A program made the position numbers and the translations under genes. A model generated the notes under the pieces. It was not told where the DNA came from, made no database searches, and saw nothing but the letters and a program-made list of their open reading frames with translations. From Calditrichota bacterium (lineage in GTDB: Bacteria > Electryoneota > AABM5-125-24 > Hatepunaeales > Hatepunaeaceae): 45,385 nt of DNA. The stretch lies in contig JABGPL010000030.1 of NCBI GenBank assembly GCA_018644935.1, forward strand, positions 1 to 45,385, read 5' to 3'. Of the stretch, positions 9,001 to 24,000 are shown one piece after another; positions within the stretch are counted from its first letter, which is position 1, and every line of letters starts with the position of its first letter.

Positions 9001-12000
9001 AACTTCTTCGGGTGCGAAAGTTACTGAAATTTCTGCTGTGCCACCAGGTGCAACCCTGAATTCAGCTTCAAAGTTGCTGGTGAAGTATTCTCCATTCACC
9101 GCAGCTCCTGTTACAATTAGATCTGCATTACCATCATTGCGGATGGTCAGTATCTGTTGGTCACTTTCACCAATATAAATTTCACCGAAATCCAACGCCT
9201 CAGGATTAACTGAAATGACTGGATAAGTAACTGTCATGGTTATATTGACAGCCAAATCCGGATTCTGTTCATCATTTGACAGGAAATGCAGATTAGCTTC
9301 ATACATGCCTAAGTTGATGCCTGCGCCATCCAGTACAATAGAAACCTGTATTGAGGCATCCGGTTCTATCATTCCCTCAGCAGGTTCCCAACTGATCCAC
9401 TCAGCTGGATCGTCACGTTTAACATCACCAGCTATAGATCGAACAGATCTGGATGCCTGATCCTGACCAGGCTCTCCAACCACTTCAAGCATGCTCTCCC
9501 ATATCAAGTTGGCATTACCAGAATTGGATAAAGTTAGTGCATAATCCCCACCATTCTCCGAGTTGATTTCACGAGGATCAACGCCAATGACCGGTTGGCC
9601 AACTCCAGCACCAGTTAACTGAAGAGTCAATTCACCGGAATCCGGATCATTTGATGTAATCGTCAGCGTTCCCTGATGATTGTCAATTTCTTCAGGTGTA
9701 TATGTGACTGTTACCTCTTCGGACTCGTTCGGTGCAATTGCGAATTCACCATCGAAGTTAACTCCGAAAAATTCTCCCGCAGCGGAAATGTCTGTGACAA
9801 TCAGCTCAACGCTACCTTCATTTGAAATGGTTAATGTCTGTTGCCCGGTTTCTCCGAGATTGACATTCCCGAATTCAATTGATTGCTGATCAACAGCAAT
9901 CACCGGTATCTGACCAAGATTCAATTCTACCGGGATTATTAACTCTCCGTTGTTCGGGTCATTGGAATTGATTATAACATCCGCAGTATAAATCCCATCC
10001 TCAAGATCAGCAGCATTGAGCGAAATTATCAACTCATCACTTGCATCCGGTTCAATGACACCTTCTGCGGGGTCCATCGAAATCCAACTGGATTCCCAAA
10101 CGTTTGCCGGTCCAAATGCAATAGCCCGACCATTCCCGATTTGGTTGCCAAAGTACCAGCCGTGTTGACCATCACCAAGGTTAACACCACAATTACGGGC
10201 AGCAACACCTTGACCATATTGCATTACAGCCAGTCCGTTGCCGTGAAGAGCAAGCTCAAACCAGGTATTTTGATTACCAGCCCACATAATACGCGCCAGA
10301 TCCTGTCCGTTAGTCCAGAACCAGACTGTGGTACCTTGTGTATGATCAACCTGCATGAAGTTGATGAAGTTGGCGTTTCGAACGTTACCATTTGCAGCCG
10401 ACGGGTATCCGGCCGGTGATATGTTGTAGCCATTTCCGCTGTAGGTGAATGATGCCCATGCATCTGTGTTTGCATATATTGTCCGGAATTCACGACCCCA
10501 GAATGTGTATGTCCACCCCAACTGGAGGGCTCCGGTGTTCTGGTCATCACCCATGTTATATGTGCGAACACCTTCTAACTGACGAACATCGACCCATTCG
10601 AATTCGGGGCCATCATCTTCGAGGTTATCGCGCCATTCCCAGCCCATGTCATCCCGATCACCACGACCATCTCTTTCCGGTGAAGTCTGTGTTACACCTC
10701 GCGCTGTCCGCACTGAACGATCTCTCTGCTCATCAAATATTTCCAGATTCGCAGACCATTCAAGATTGAGATCACCCTCATTAGTGATTGTCACTGGATA
10801 ATCACCACTTTCAAATGCCAACACATCTTCCGGATCAATTGAAATTGTGGGCGGATCAAGTCCTACCCCTGCTAAAACAACCTCGACCTCGGGATTTTCC
10901 TCATCGTTAGATGATATTGTCACAGTCCCTGCATAATCACCAACTTCATCTGGAGTAAAAGTAACCATCAGTTCAGCAGTGTTATTGCGAGGCAGATCAA
11001 ACTCTCCATCAAAGTCTGAATCGAATGCATCTCCATCAATGGAAAATTCACTGACGGTTAGAGCGACATTACCGATGTTGGTTATTGAAAGTGTCAGTTC
11101 ACCGACATCACCAATAACAACATTACCGAAATCCAATGATTCAGGCTCGATTGAAATAATAGCTTGTCCTCCACCAATATTCAGAAGAACATTAACAATA
11201 GATTCAGGATTGTCGGGATCATTAGAATTGATGATTACCTCAGCTTCGTAATCACCAACATTAACTTCTGATGCGTCAATTGTAACGGTCATTTCATCGA
11301 ATTCCTCAGGAGCTACTGTTCCATTGGCAGGTTCGAATGAAATCCACTGTACCCTTTGTACTTCGTCAACTCCATCATCAATCTTATACCAAGTGTTACC
11401 GTTCCACATTCCATGCCACAAATTCTCACCATCGTGACCCGGACCGACATACGACTGGTCTGCATTGGTTGCAAAATTCTGAACAGCCTGGCACTGCCAG
11501 TTATCATCAACCGCAACTTGATACATACGGTTACGGGTATTACACCAGAGTTGACCTTCCTGGTGATCCTGCACCCATTCTATCCCCCAGATATCAGCGT
11601 TGCCAGCGGCAGGACGGTAGTTAATCAAGCCTACCTGCTGACGGTCTTCAATCCGGATCACATGAACTCGTCTGTCATCCTGTGAATTCATATAAACATG
11701 GCCATTCAGGTCGCTTCCCATTCCGGATATCTGACGGAATCCAACATTGAAGGTACCCAAAGCTTGTCCATCTAAGTTATACCGGGTCACAACATTACCT
11801 GAGTAAGAAACAACCCATAGTTCCTCTCCCGTCCAGGTTATTGCTAAAGGATTACCCGGTCCAGCCCAATTGCTGAGAACCTCACCATTATCGATATTCA
11901 TGGACACAATTCGGTTCTGACCATACGAACATCCCCAGATTCGACCGTCCAGCGTTGAAGTCAAGCCGCTGGTATTGTTAACACCTGAATTGTATTGACC

Positions 12001-15000
12001 CAACACATCACCAGCATCATCCCGACGTGGACCATTATCATCCACTCCGCGAGTACCACGAGCGTTTCTGTCCTGTTCAGGTTCAGCAATTATTTCCAGA
12101 TTTGCATCCCACTCGAGATCTAAACCTCCAATGTTGGAAATGGTAACGGAGTGTTCGCCACTCCGGGCAGTATTGATGAATTCCGGATCAATAGCTATAG
12201 CAGGTGATGTAAGACCAGACCCTGACACTGACACAGCAACTTGCTGGTTGTCAGGATCGTTAGAATTAACAGTTACTGTTCCAGAATAATCAATGCCATC
12301 CTGAGGCGTGAAGGTTACCAGCACTTGAAGATCATGTTGTGGATTTAAGGTTAACTCACCTTCAAAGTTGGTTGAGAATGCTCCATCATCAACTGAAATT
12401 CCACTGATTAATAGATTGGTGTTACCGACATTACTCACCGTGAAAATTTGATCTCCACTCTGACCAACAAGGATACCACCAAAGTCAATTGCTTCAGGTT
12501 CAACAGAAATAGCTGTCATTTCTGAAACATGCATTATAACGCTAACAGCAACATCCTCGTTATCTAAATCATTTGAGACGAAGTGAATGTTCGCTTCATA
12601 ATCTCCAGCTAATTGTCCAGCTGGATTTAGGCTGGCGGTAATTTCATCAGTACCATTTGGTTCGGTTACCCCTTCGTAGGCACTAAGAGAAAGCCAATCA
12701 TAGACATCATCGCGAATCGGTTCAGAACCGTCAATTTTCCTAACCTGGCGTTCTGCTAAATCCTGTCCAGGTTCTGATACTAGTTGGAGGTTGGTAGTCC
12801 ATTCAAGGTTGATATCACCCGAATTACTGATGGTGATTGAGTAATCGCCTCCATCATTGGATTCTATCAATTCTGGTTCCACGAGGATTGCCGGATATCC
12901 AACGCCGGTTCCTGTGAGGTTTATGGTTAACTCTTCGTTGCCTTCTACATTTGAAGTTATTACAAGAGAGCCTTCAAAGTCTCCCACGGCTCCCGGTGCA
13001 AAGGTAATCGAAAGTTCAACTGAATTTTCAGGTTCAACACTGAACTCTGCGTCAAAATCAGTGCTGAAATACTCTCCATTAACCACAACATTGCTAACAA
13101 CTAAGTTCTGATTTCCGGTATTAGAGATCGAAAGAACTCTTTCAGCTGATGCTCCAAGATCTACAGCATCAAAGGCAATTGATTCAGGTTCAATCGCAAT
13201 AATTGGCCCGTCTACAACATTAACCATAACACTGACAACAACTTCGTTGTTATTGGGATCATTGGACATAATATGAATATTTGCCTCTCCGTACTCCTCC
13301 CCAATATCAGATAAATCGATCATCACTGTCAGGTCGTCCGTTGCGTCTGGAGCAACCCTGCCTTCAACCGGATTGAAAGTAATCCATTCAGCTGCATCCC
13401 CAGCTTCCTCAATGCCATCATGAAGTTTATACCAGGTATTATTACCCCACATACCATGCCAAATATTCTCACCATCATGACCTGGACCTACATAAGCCTG
13501 GTCAGCCTCAGTAACAAAGTCCTGGACAAACTCCGTCTGCCAATTATCTGTGTTCACTGATATTTGGAACATACGATGAGTTGCATTACACCATAACTGA
13601 CCCTCAGGATGCTGTTCAACCCATTCAATTCCCCAGATATCAGCATTCCCGGTTTGCTGCCTGATATCAAAAGATGCCTCATGCCGTGATCTGGCAATGT
13701 CCCACACGTGAATTCGGTTATCATCTCTGGAATTGTAGTAGACTCTATTATCACCATCCCAGCCTAAACCATTAATTTGAGCGTTTGGCATGTCAAATTG
13801 GCCTAGTGCTTGACCACGATCATTGTACCGATAAACTGTCCGTCCTGACCAGGGGACAATCCAGAATTCATTTCTGACCCAGCATATAGCTAACGCACCT
13901 CCCTGTCCAACAGCATAATTGTCAGTAACCTGCCCGGATTCAACGTCAATTGCTCCGTAGCGTCTGTCTGTATATGACACAGCCCATATCTTTCCATCAA
14001 GTGCTGACGTCATCCCGCCGATCGAAGCGAATGGGCCATTAAACCGATCTAAAATATCACCAGCTTCATCACGATTTGGACCCGCTCCATTAACTTGACG
14101 CATCAATCGATTATTATTATCCTGACCTGGATCTGCAACCATTTCGAGTGCTGCGTTCCAGATAAGATCTCTGTCACCGACATTTGAAATCGCGACATTA
14201 TATTGACCGCTCTCATTTGCCCTGATCGCCTCGGGGTCTACTGAAATAATTGGTGAATTGTATCCTGAACCCGTTAGGTCAACTGTAACCTGTTGATTGT
14301 TTTCGTCGTTAGAATTAATCAAAAGCGTTGCGGCATAGTCAATATTGTCTTCAGGTGTGAAAGTGACAGCCAATTCAACTGACCTTCTGGCAGGTATCGT
14401 AACCTCAGCCTCGAAGTCTGTATTGAATCCATCACCATCTACAATAACCTCACTCACAATCAGATCTGAGCGACCAATATTATTGATTAAAACAACCTGT
14501 TCGCTGCTCGAACCAGCCAATACTTCACCAAACTCCAATACAGCGGGTTCGACAGATATGATGGGGTCAGCACTGACATGTACGATAACGTGAACGGATG
14601 TTTCAGCATTATCCGGATCATTTGAGCTAAAGACTATATCTGCTTCATGATCACCAGCATCAAGTTGCGATAAGTCAACGGCAGCAGTCATTTCACCGGT
14701 TTGATCGGGAGTAACTGTTCCATTTGAAGGATCAACCATAAGCCAGTGAGCAACCTCCTGGTTTCCGTCATCAACCTTGTACCAGTGGTATTGAGCCCAC
14801 ATTGCATACCAGAGATCTTCTCCATCATGACCAATTGCGACGAGGTTTTCATCCGCATTAACAGCAAAATCCTGAACATATCGAACTGACCAGTCATCCT
14901 CATTTACAGCCATCTGATACACGCGACCACGGGTAATTCCCCAGAGTTGGCCATCCGGATGATGTTCAACCCATTCAATACTGTGAATTTCAGCATTATT

Positions 15001-18000
15001 GCACTGCTGACGGAAGTTTTCAATGGTTCCGATTACTTCACTGTTGTCAATATCCCATACGCGGATGAGATTGCCATCGGTAGAGTGATAGAAAACTCTA
15101 TTATTACCATCCCATGCCAATCCGTAGATTTCCCGATGCGGTAGATCAAACGTTCCGAGGTGTTCTCCTTCGGGATTATACCGATAAACTCTCGGGCTGT
15201 GGTTTGGAATTGCCCACAACTCATCTCGTACCCAGGTCATTGCCATAAGACCTCCATATGGGAATTCAAAGCTAATCAATTCCTCACCACTTTCAATATC
15301 TACAGCCGCTATGCTCGCATTGCTGTATGAACACGCCCACATCCTTCCGTCTAAGGAGGAGGCCATACCGCTTGTAGTCCAGAGAGGAGAATTGAACCTG
15401 TCTAATTGATCCCCAGCATTATCACGGTTGAGCGCAGAACCAACGATGCTTCTAACATTCCTGGTTGCTATGTCCCTTTGCTGATCAGCATACACTACCT
15501 CAGCATCCCATTCCAGATCTGTATCACCTGAGTTGGAGATTGATACGATATAGTCTCCGGGTTGATCTGTTTCTATTTGATCAGGATCAATTTCAATAAC
15601 CGGTGGATTTAATCCAAAACCGGTCAGCGCCAACTCCAATTCAGGATTTGCCTGATCGTTAGATGAGATGGTCAGCGTGCCGTTTTGTCTCCCGGCTTCA
15701 ACCGGCGAATAAGAGACCGAAAGGACAGTTGATTCACCAACTGCGATATTGATTTCACCTTCAAAGTCGGTGTCGAATATCTCAGCCGAGGTGATTACTT
15801 CACTGATTAACAGAGGTGCAACACCTTCATTTGAGATTGTCAGGTCTACAGCTTCTGTTCCACCCATTGGTACATCACCGAAGTCCAGACGTTCCTGATC
15901 GGCAACAATTACTGGTGTATTAAGCACCTGAAGGGTTACATTCACAGATGAATATTCATGGTTCTGATCATTAGTTTGGAAGTTGATGTTAGCTACATAC
16001 TCGCCAAATGCAAGACCATCAGTGATAATGGCGACTGTCATTTCCGCGAAGTTATTTTGTGCAATTACTCCTTCACCAGGATCAAACGAAACCCATTCTA
16101 CTCTCGGCTCTTCAATCCCATCATCTAACACATACCAGGTGTTGCCTTCCCAAACGCCGTGCCAAAGGTTTTCACCATCGTGAGCCGGTCCGTTAAGGTC
16201 GTTTTCTGCCATTGATTCGTATTCCCGAACGACTTCAATAGTTCCATTTTCAACATCAAGATCTAATTGGAGTAAATATCCTCCATTAAAAGACCAGAGC
16301 TGCCCATTTTCATGACTGTTTACCCATTCAAGACCTGAGCTATAAATTCCGGCATTTATGGTTGCCTCCATTTCACCACTATCAATGTTCCAGACATGAG
16401 TCATTCGACTCCAACCGGAGTTGAAAATGAGTCTATCACCTCCATCCCAGCACATTCCTCTTAACCTTTGTTCAGGAAGGTTAAAAGTTCCTAAGAGTTC
16501 ACCGGCAGTGTTATAGCGGTAAACGGTAAATCCATCCCATAATCCGGCCCATAATTCACCGCGCACTGATCCGAGTCCTACCGGGCTGCCGTGCGGAAAA
16601 TCAAACCTATCGGTTACTTCATGAGTCTCAACATCTACTGCAGCTATTTCACCGGCTCCATAGGAAGATGCCCAAATTTTTCCGTCGAGATAAGCCATTC
16701 CTGTAATATTGTTAACAGGACCATCAAATTCATGTATTACATCTCCTAATGCATCCCTTTGTGGACCATGTTCTTCAACGCCCCTAACATTTCTTTCTTC
16801 CCCATCCTGTCTTGGTTCGCTGACTCTTTCTAATTCAGCACTCCATTGGAGATTGAAGTTTGCGAGGTTTGAGATCGTCACGGTGTGATCACCAGCGCGA
16901 TTTGTTTCAATAGTCTCTGGTGTAACTCCCGGTGGTGCAAGCGAAACACCTGTTAATGGGATGTTAACATCACCGTCATAATTGTCGGAAGAAATGGTAA
17001 GTGTTGCTTCATGACCTCCCATGCGCTGCGGGGCAAAGGTGACGGTCAATTCAGCAAGATCCTGACCATGAATAACCATTTCTTCCGCGAAGTCTGTTCC
17101 AAATCCATCGCCTTCAATTGAGATATCACTGACAACCAACCGGGATGTTCCGATGTTAGTAATCGTCAGAATCTGGTCACTCTCGCCCCTCAACATAACA
17201 TCACCAAACGCTATCGCTTCTGGATCAATTGAAATGATCGGAACATTGATTCCTGTTCCAGTTAGGTTAATGGATACTTGATTATTGGCATCGTCATTTG
17301 TGGTTAGAGTCAGAACACCCTCGAATTCATCACCAGCTTCCGGTTCGAATGTTACGGTAAGTTCAATGGATTCACCGCGAGCTATCGCGAGCTCTTCAAA
17401 TTCCAGATAAAATCCATCACCCTCAATAACCGCATCTGAGATTATCAGATCAGCATTACCACGATTAGTGATGTTGAATGATAAATCACGATTTCTTGTT
17501 ACAACCACCTCACCGTATTCCAGTAAATCAGTGTCAAGCGTAATAATAGGTGAACTATTCACAGTCAATGTGACAGGAATAGTTATGATGGGTTCATCCG
17601 GTGCATTCGACTCAATATGAAGATCTGCCGTATGCACTCCCTCGTCAATATCAATTATGCTAAAGGACAAAGTTAGATTTTGGTTTTCACCAGGTGCAAT
17701 TACGCCCTCATCCGGAGCCCATGAAATCCATTCTGGTACAAGTGATTCATCGGTTCCAATTAGAATAGCGAGACCTTCCTGAATGTAGGCTCCTTCCTGG
17801 CGGAAATGAATTGCGGCACCCAATTCACCATCAGGGCTTTCATATCCAATTTGCGCCAGACTACCATCAAGCTCAACCTGCTCCCCATACTGGTACTTCA
17901 CCCAGCCTTCCTCGGAGATAACTAACTGGAAGGTAGCGCGTTTATCTTCCTCATAATGCGCCATTACATTGATCCAGGATAGAACTGCAAGTCCATCACC

Positions 18001-21000
18001 TGTTCGGTAATACATCTCACCACCACGAGAAGGTTGTAGAGATTGATTATTGATATACAAACAATTGTTTGGAAGACTTGGGTTGGGTGCAGGAGGTGGA
18101 GTTTCCATATTCCACCTTGCCATACTTTCGCCAAGGGAAACATATCCGGATGGATTAATAACCATATTAGTGAATTGCTCCCCGTACCAGGTAAACTCAA
18201 ATCCGAAATCAACGGGATCACTTACCAGACTTCCATTGCCTTCAAAGAAGTTTTCTTCCTGAGCGATATCAATCCATTCAAATTCAACACCATTTTCGGA
18301 ATCAATCCAATAATATCCACCTTCGTCTACTTCACCCATACGATCGCGATTGCTCGCATTTTCACGGTTAACCACTGACCGAACGTTACGAATTACCTCA
18401 TCACGGTGTGGTCCTAAAACATAGGCACTCCATTCGAGGTTCATACCACCATCATTCAGAATGTTAAGATTTTGTTCACCTGCCCCATCTGCTTCGACTA
18501 AATCGGGATCAACAGCGATTATCGGCGGGATATACCCTGAACCGCCCAAATGAATCACCATATCATCATCATTCGAGATAAACGTCAGTGTTACTGCATA
18601 ATCCATTATCTCTTCAGGTGCAAATGTAACAATAAGTTCAGAGCTCTCTTCAGGTTCAAGCCTGAATTCTCCCTCGTAATTAGTTGTAAAACCGGCTCCA
18701 TCTATCACAACATCACCGACAACTAAACCGATAACACCAGCATTACTAATGGTCAAGGTCTGTTGCAGATCTTCTCCAACACGCACTTCACCAAATGCCA
18801 GGGATTCGGGTTCAACAACGATATCTGCATCACCAACTGAGAACATTACGTCTACAACAACATCACTATCAAAAGGATCATTTGACAGGAGATGCAAGTC
18901 TGCGTAATAATCTCCATCAGCCATACCTTCAGAATTGAAAGTCAGTACAATATCCTGATTTTCATTAGCTTGCAAAACACCATCATGGGGCTCTATACCA
19001 ATCCAATCCGGAGGCATCATTGCTTCTGTACCGATCTGGAATGCTTGCCCATCATAAACCATTCCGGCTTGACGGTATGCTATAGAGCCGCCCAATTGAC
19101 CATTTGGGCTCTCGTAGCCAATATTGCTGAGCTCCCCATTCTGATTGCGTTGATCACTGTATTGATACTTGACCCAGCCTTCCTCAGAAATTATCGCCTG
19201 GTAAGTTGAGATTTTGTTTTGATTAACCCAGCCTACTCCGGATGTCCAAAACCAGGTTATAACAGCCATCCCATTCGCTGAATGAAAGTATATTCTGCCA
19301 TTGCTTAATGATTGATCGTACGAGTTTACCAGTAACACAGCATTTGGATTGCTTTCATGTGGAGGTACAGGCAGATTCCCACTGCCATCACGTGCAGTGA
19401 AAGACGCCCAACCGTTGGAACAGATATATATTTGACTATAACTCTCACCATACCAATCAACATCAAAGCCTAATTCTAAAGCTCCACTATTCCAATTACG
19501 ACCAACATTGGGAAATGGATCTACATTTCCAGTAATGTCAATCCATTCATATTCTGCCACCCCATAATCATCAGGTCCGAACTCAGTATCAATCCAAACG
19601 TACCCACCATCATCAGGTTCTACCCAGGAATCACGGCGAGGAGCGATGACATCTTGTCCGGATACGCTGCGGACGTTGCGGATGTTACCATCGCGTTCCT
19701 CACCTGATTCATGAAGATCCGCTCGCCATATTAACTCGCTTCCACCATTGTTTGCTACGTTGAGGTTATAATCACCCGCTTCTACCTCGGAAATAGATTC
19801 CGATTCGACTATAATTTCTGGTGGAACAACTCCAATCCCGGTCACTTCTAATGGATAACCTCCCTCGAAGTTGGGATCATTTGTAACTAAAGAGACTGTT
19901 GCAGCGGATTCACCGTCCTGATCCGGAGCATAAAACAGTGTTATAGTCCCATCAGCACCGCTTGCAATCTCAACCGGAAATTCATCTGTTGCACCAAATT
20001 GTTCATCGTCAGTGTTAACACCTTCTATTATTAATGGCATATTTCCGCCATTATGAATACTCAAATCCCAATCATCCAGAACGCCAATATAAACCTCTCC
20101 AAAGTTATGGGTATCGTCTGCTGCCTGAATGACAGGTGCATCAGCAAGTTCAAAATTAATGTCGATGACAATATCACTGTTAACAGGATCATTTGACCTG
20201 AAGTGGAGCTCGGCATTATAGTTAGCGCCAGCAATACCTTCTCCGATAAGGTTAATGGTCATATCCGTAGATTCACCTCCTGCAAGCACCCCACTGCGAG
20301 GTTCAATTGAAAGCCAATCGGGAATTGGTTCGTTATATATTAGAATAGCCAACTCTTCCTGAACATAACCCTCTTGCTGATAGGAAATCGTTGCACCTAT
20401 TCTGCCATCCTCATTTTCATAACCAATGTTCGCATTTCGAGCATTGTAATTAATTTGAGGTCCGTATTGATATTTTACACTTCCATCTACGGAGATAATT
20501 GCCTGGAAATTAGTTCTGGAATCGTTGCGATCCTGTGTAACTAAATTCACCCAGGAAATAACTGTATAGTCTTCAAACGTCGCAAAATAAACATCTCCAC
20601 CAGTTTCAGGTCGGTAATAATAATGACAAACAATTAGCAGGTTATTCGGATCCATTGGATAAGGAGCCGGACCTATGGAGTTTCCACCTCCACCTCCGAT
20701 TATGATATAGCCATTAGCAGCGATATCAATGGTACTATAATCATTCCCGTACCAGTTGAACTCAAAACCTAATTCCGTATTGCGTGCATAGGAATCATTT
20801 CGCATGTTAAGCGCATTCTCCTGGCTGACAATGTCAATCCATTCATAATCGGGTCCGTCTTCCTCATTGTTATCATACCAGCGATACTCAGCCACATCAT
20901 TCCTGCCGCGGTTATCCCGCATCATCTCTTCTTCAAGGATTTCAAGTTCTGTCCACCAATCAAGTTCAAGTGCGCCTTCGTTAGTAACAGTAACCCCATA

Positions 21001-24000
21001 TTCACCAACATCAGGACCTATATCAAGAGGATCAACTGCAATTCTCGGGCGTTCAAACCACGTCATTGCACCATTAGCACGGACAAGAAGATTTGACCTT
21101 CCACCACCTACTGTCAGCCAATCAGCGTGGTCTGCAGGTGGGTTTTCTCCAGCGAAATAATATGATGAAGCAAATTCCTGAAGCTGATGAACTCCATCAT
21201 GAACCGCCCACCAGCCGGGTCCAGGATTTTCTTGACGGTAGTCTCCTCCAGGTGCAGGTCCAAACATAATTGTAAATTTATCACCATTTTCAAAGGTGAT
21301 TCGCTCTTCTTCAGGGATTCCCACCCATATCCAGGCACCGCCTGCACCCGTTGCATCTAGCGATTCAATCGTGGTCTCCCACAACAAATCACCAAGATCA
21401 TGTTCCTCTGTTTCAGCATAAACTTTTACTTGACAAGGACTGTTTAAATTCGGACGATCGTTTACAATCTTAAAATAAGTTCCATATAAGTCAAAAGAAA
21501 TTTCCTCAACTTCAAAGGTCACTTTGGACCAATAGTTTGAAGCTGGCCATGGGCGCATGTCGTCATCTTCGTGATAAATGATATTATCCTCAGCCGGTCC
21601 TGAAACGCCTCCACCTCTTAACAGTATATTGGTAGCTCCATTTTGATCGTTCGAGGTAATCGACAGGACGTTTTCATATTCTCGCGGTTCCTCTGGAGCA
21701 AATGTTACATTTATTTCTGTGACAGCGGATGGTTCTAATACAATTTCATTTTGAAAATCAGTTACAAATCCTGCGCCCTCAATGGTTATATCCGAAATCG
21801 TCAGGTTGGAATTACCTATATTCTGAATTTCAAATGTAGCATTATCTGATTCACCAACGAGTAATCTGCCAAAATTGATTTCATCAGTTGATACAGTTAC
21901 ATTTGGTCCCTCTGTAACCTGCATAAAGAGATCAACGACTACATCAGGATTTTCCTCATCGTTGGAGTAAAAATGCATGTCAGCGGCATAATCACCTGGT
22001 TCTAATCCAATTGGATTGAATTCAACGAGTACATTTTGCGATCTACGCCCATTTAACCGCCCACGTACCGGTGAATAATCCACCCAGGCAGCGTTCCAGT
22101 CACCTCTTCTGATTTCAATCGCTAATCCCTCTTGAATACGCCCCTCTTCCCAACGCACAATATCATCACCTTTTTGTCCATCCGGACTCTCATAACCGAC
22201 GGTTTCCTGAGATCCATTAACTCCTGCCTGAGGACCATACTGATATTTGATGGTGCCATCTGCGTTTATAATGAGCTGGAAAGTAGACGTTATTTCCCAG
22301 TCGTCATAATAGTGAAGGTCATGCCATGTAACAACTGCAATTCCATTGTCAGGATCTGACCAGAAATATGTATCAGCACTGTGTCCGGCATTTGAAAATG
22401 GTCCATGACCTACTATTAAAAGAGAATTTGGCTCTCGCGGATCAGGTGGTTGTCTTATCGAGCGCTCATCTGTGGCAACAAATGTTGCCCAACCATCCGG
22501 ATGTGAGTATAAAGAGTTATAGGTTTCCTCATACCACTCAACATCGAAGCCCAATTCCAACTCACCACTCATAGCATATTCATCTGCATTCAAAGCATTA
22601 TCATCATGAACAATATCTATCCATGAAAATTCAGGTCCACCCTCTTCTGCGCTATCAATCCAGTAATACCCCGCATCGTCCGGTGCACCATCAAGATCTC
22701 GGCCGGGAGCATTCTCATTTTCAGGCTGTCGCACACCAATATCCCACACCAATTCGTCATCACCACGATTCCGGACTGTCAATGTAAATTCGTCTTCATT
22801 GGTGGATTCAAGTTGTTGTGGAGAAACAGCAATACCGGGGCCATCCGGCATTTTTTCAATTAATATCGCCTCACCCGGGTATACTCTTCCAGGATTAAGA
22901 TGAGCTATTGACGCACCCATCTGTCCATCGGGGCTCTCATAACCAATTTCACTCCAATCCCCATATTCACCAATCTGTTCACCATATTGATATTTAATCC
23001 ACCCATCTCTTGAGATAATAGCTTGAAAAGTCGATCGATTATCGGGATATTCCTCCATATTATCCGGTAGCCATTGCGGCCAACTCACCCATGAGACAAC
23101 AGCCATTTCACCATTTGACCATGAATACATTTCACCTCGACCATATTGATTTTCAGGTCGGAAGTTTCTATGGTTTACCAGAAGTAATGAATTTGGATCG
23201 TCTTCATTTGGTGACTGGGGGAATGAATGATAATTTCCATTTACATTATTATTCCCCTCATAATTTGGATCGAATGTAATCCATCCATTTGAACTGAACC
23301 TCATCGAGTTGTAAACCTCTCCATACCAGTCGAAATCAAATCCTAATTCCACTTCACCGCTATTCCAATCGTCAGGGATACCATGCCACCTGTTCTCATC
23401 GTTCTCAATATTGATCCAGTTAAAGCCAGGGCCATCATTCTCCCCTCTATTCACCCAGAAATATCCTGCTTCATCTGGTTGTCCGCGATGACCTTCGTAA
23501 TGACCAGCACCCTGCCCTATCAATATTGCCAATTCATCTCGAATGTAACCCTCTTCACCCTGGTGGATTAACTCGCCATAATCATCAGTCTCATAAGCAA
23601 TAGTACTAAATTCACCTCTCTGTCCATCCTGGAAATCATACTGGCATTTTACCCAGCCTTCATTTGAAATAATCAATTGAAAAGTTGTTTTCACATGCCA
23701 GTCACCCTCAAATGGTATCTCTACCCAGGAAACTATCGCAAAATTATCACCTGTCCTGTAATATATCCTGCCACCCCCATCTTGCTGCCCCCATTCCATT
23801 TGAATATCACATGCATTTACACGCAACAAGGTGTTTATACCCTGAGCTGGAAATTGACCTATATCCCCTAAGTTTGGTTCTTCGAAATTCTCATCAAAAG
23901 TGACCCAACCTTTCTCGCCGACGCGGATGGAATTGTAAACTTGTCCATACCAGGTAAAAGGAAACCCAAGCTCGAGAACTCCGCTATTTTGCTCATCCCA

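Noticed and set aside
8610..22840. Repetitive DNA that might be read as a CRISPR array or tandem satellite
   Set aside because: Periods are hundreds of bases, copies are diverged, and the frame is preserved; these are protein domain repeats. No short identical repeats with unique spacers were seen anywhere in the window.
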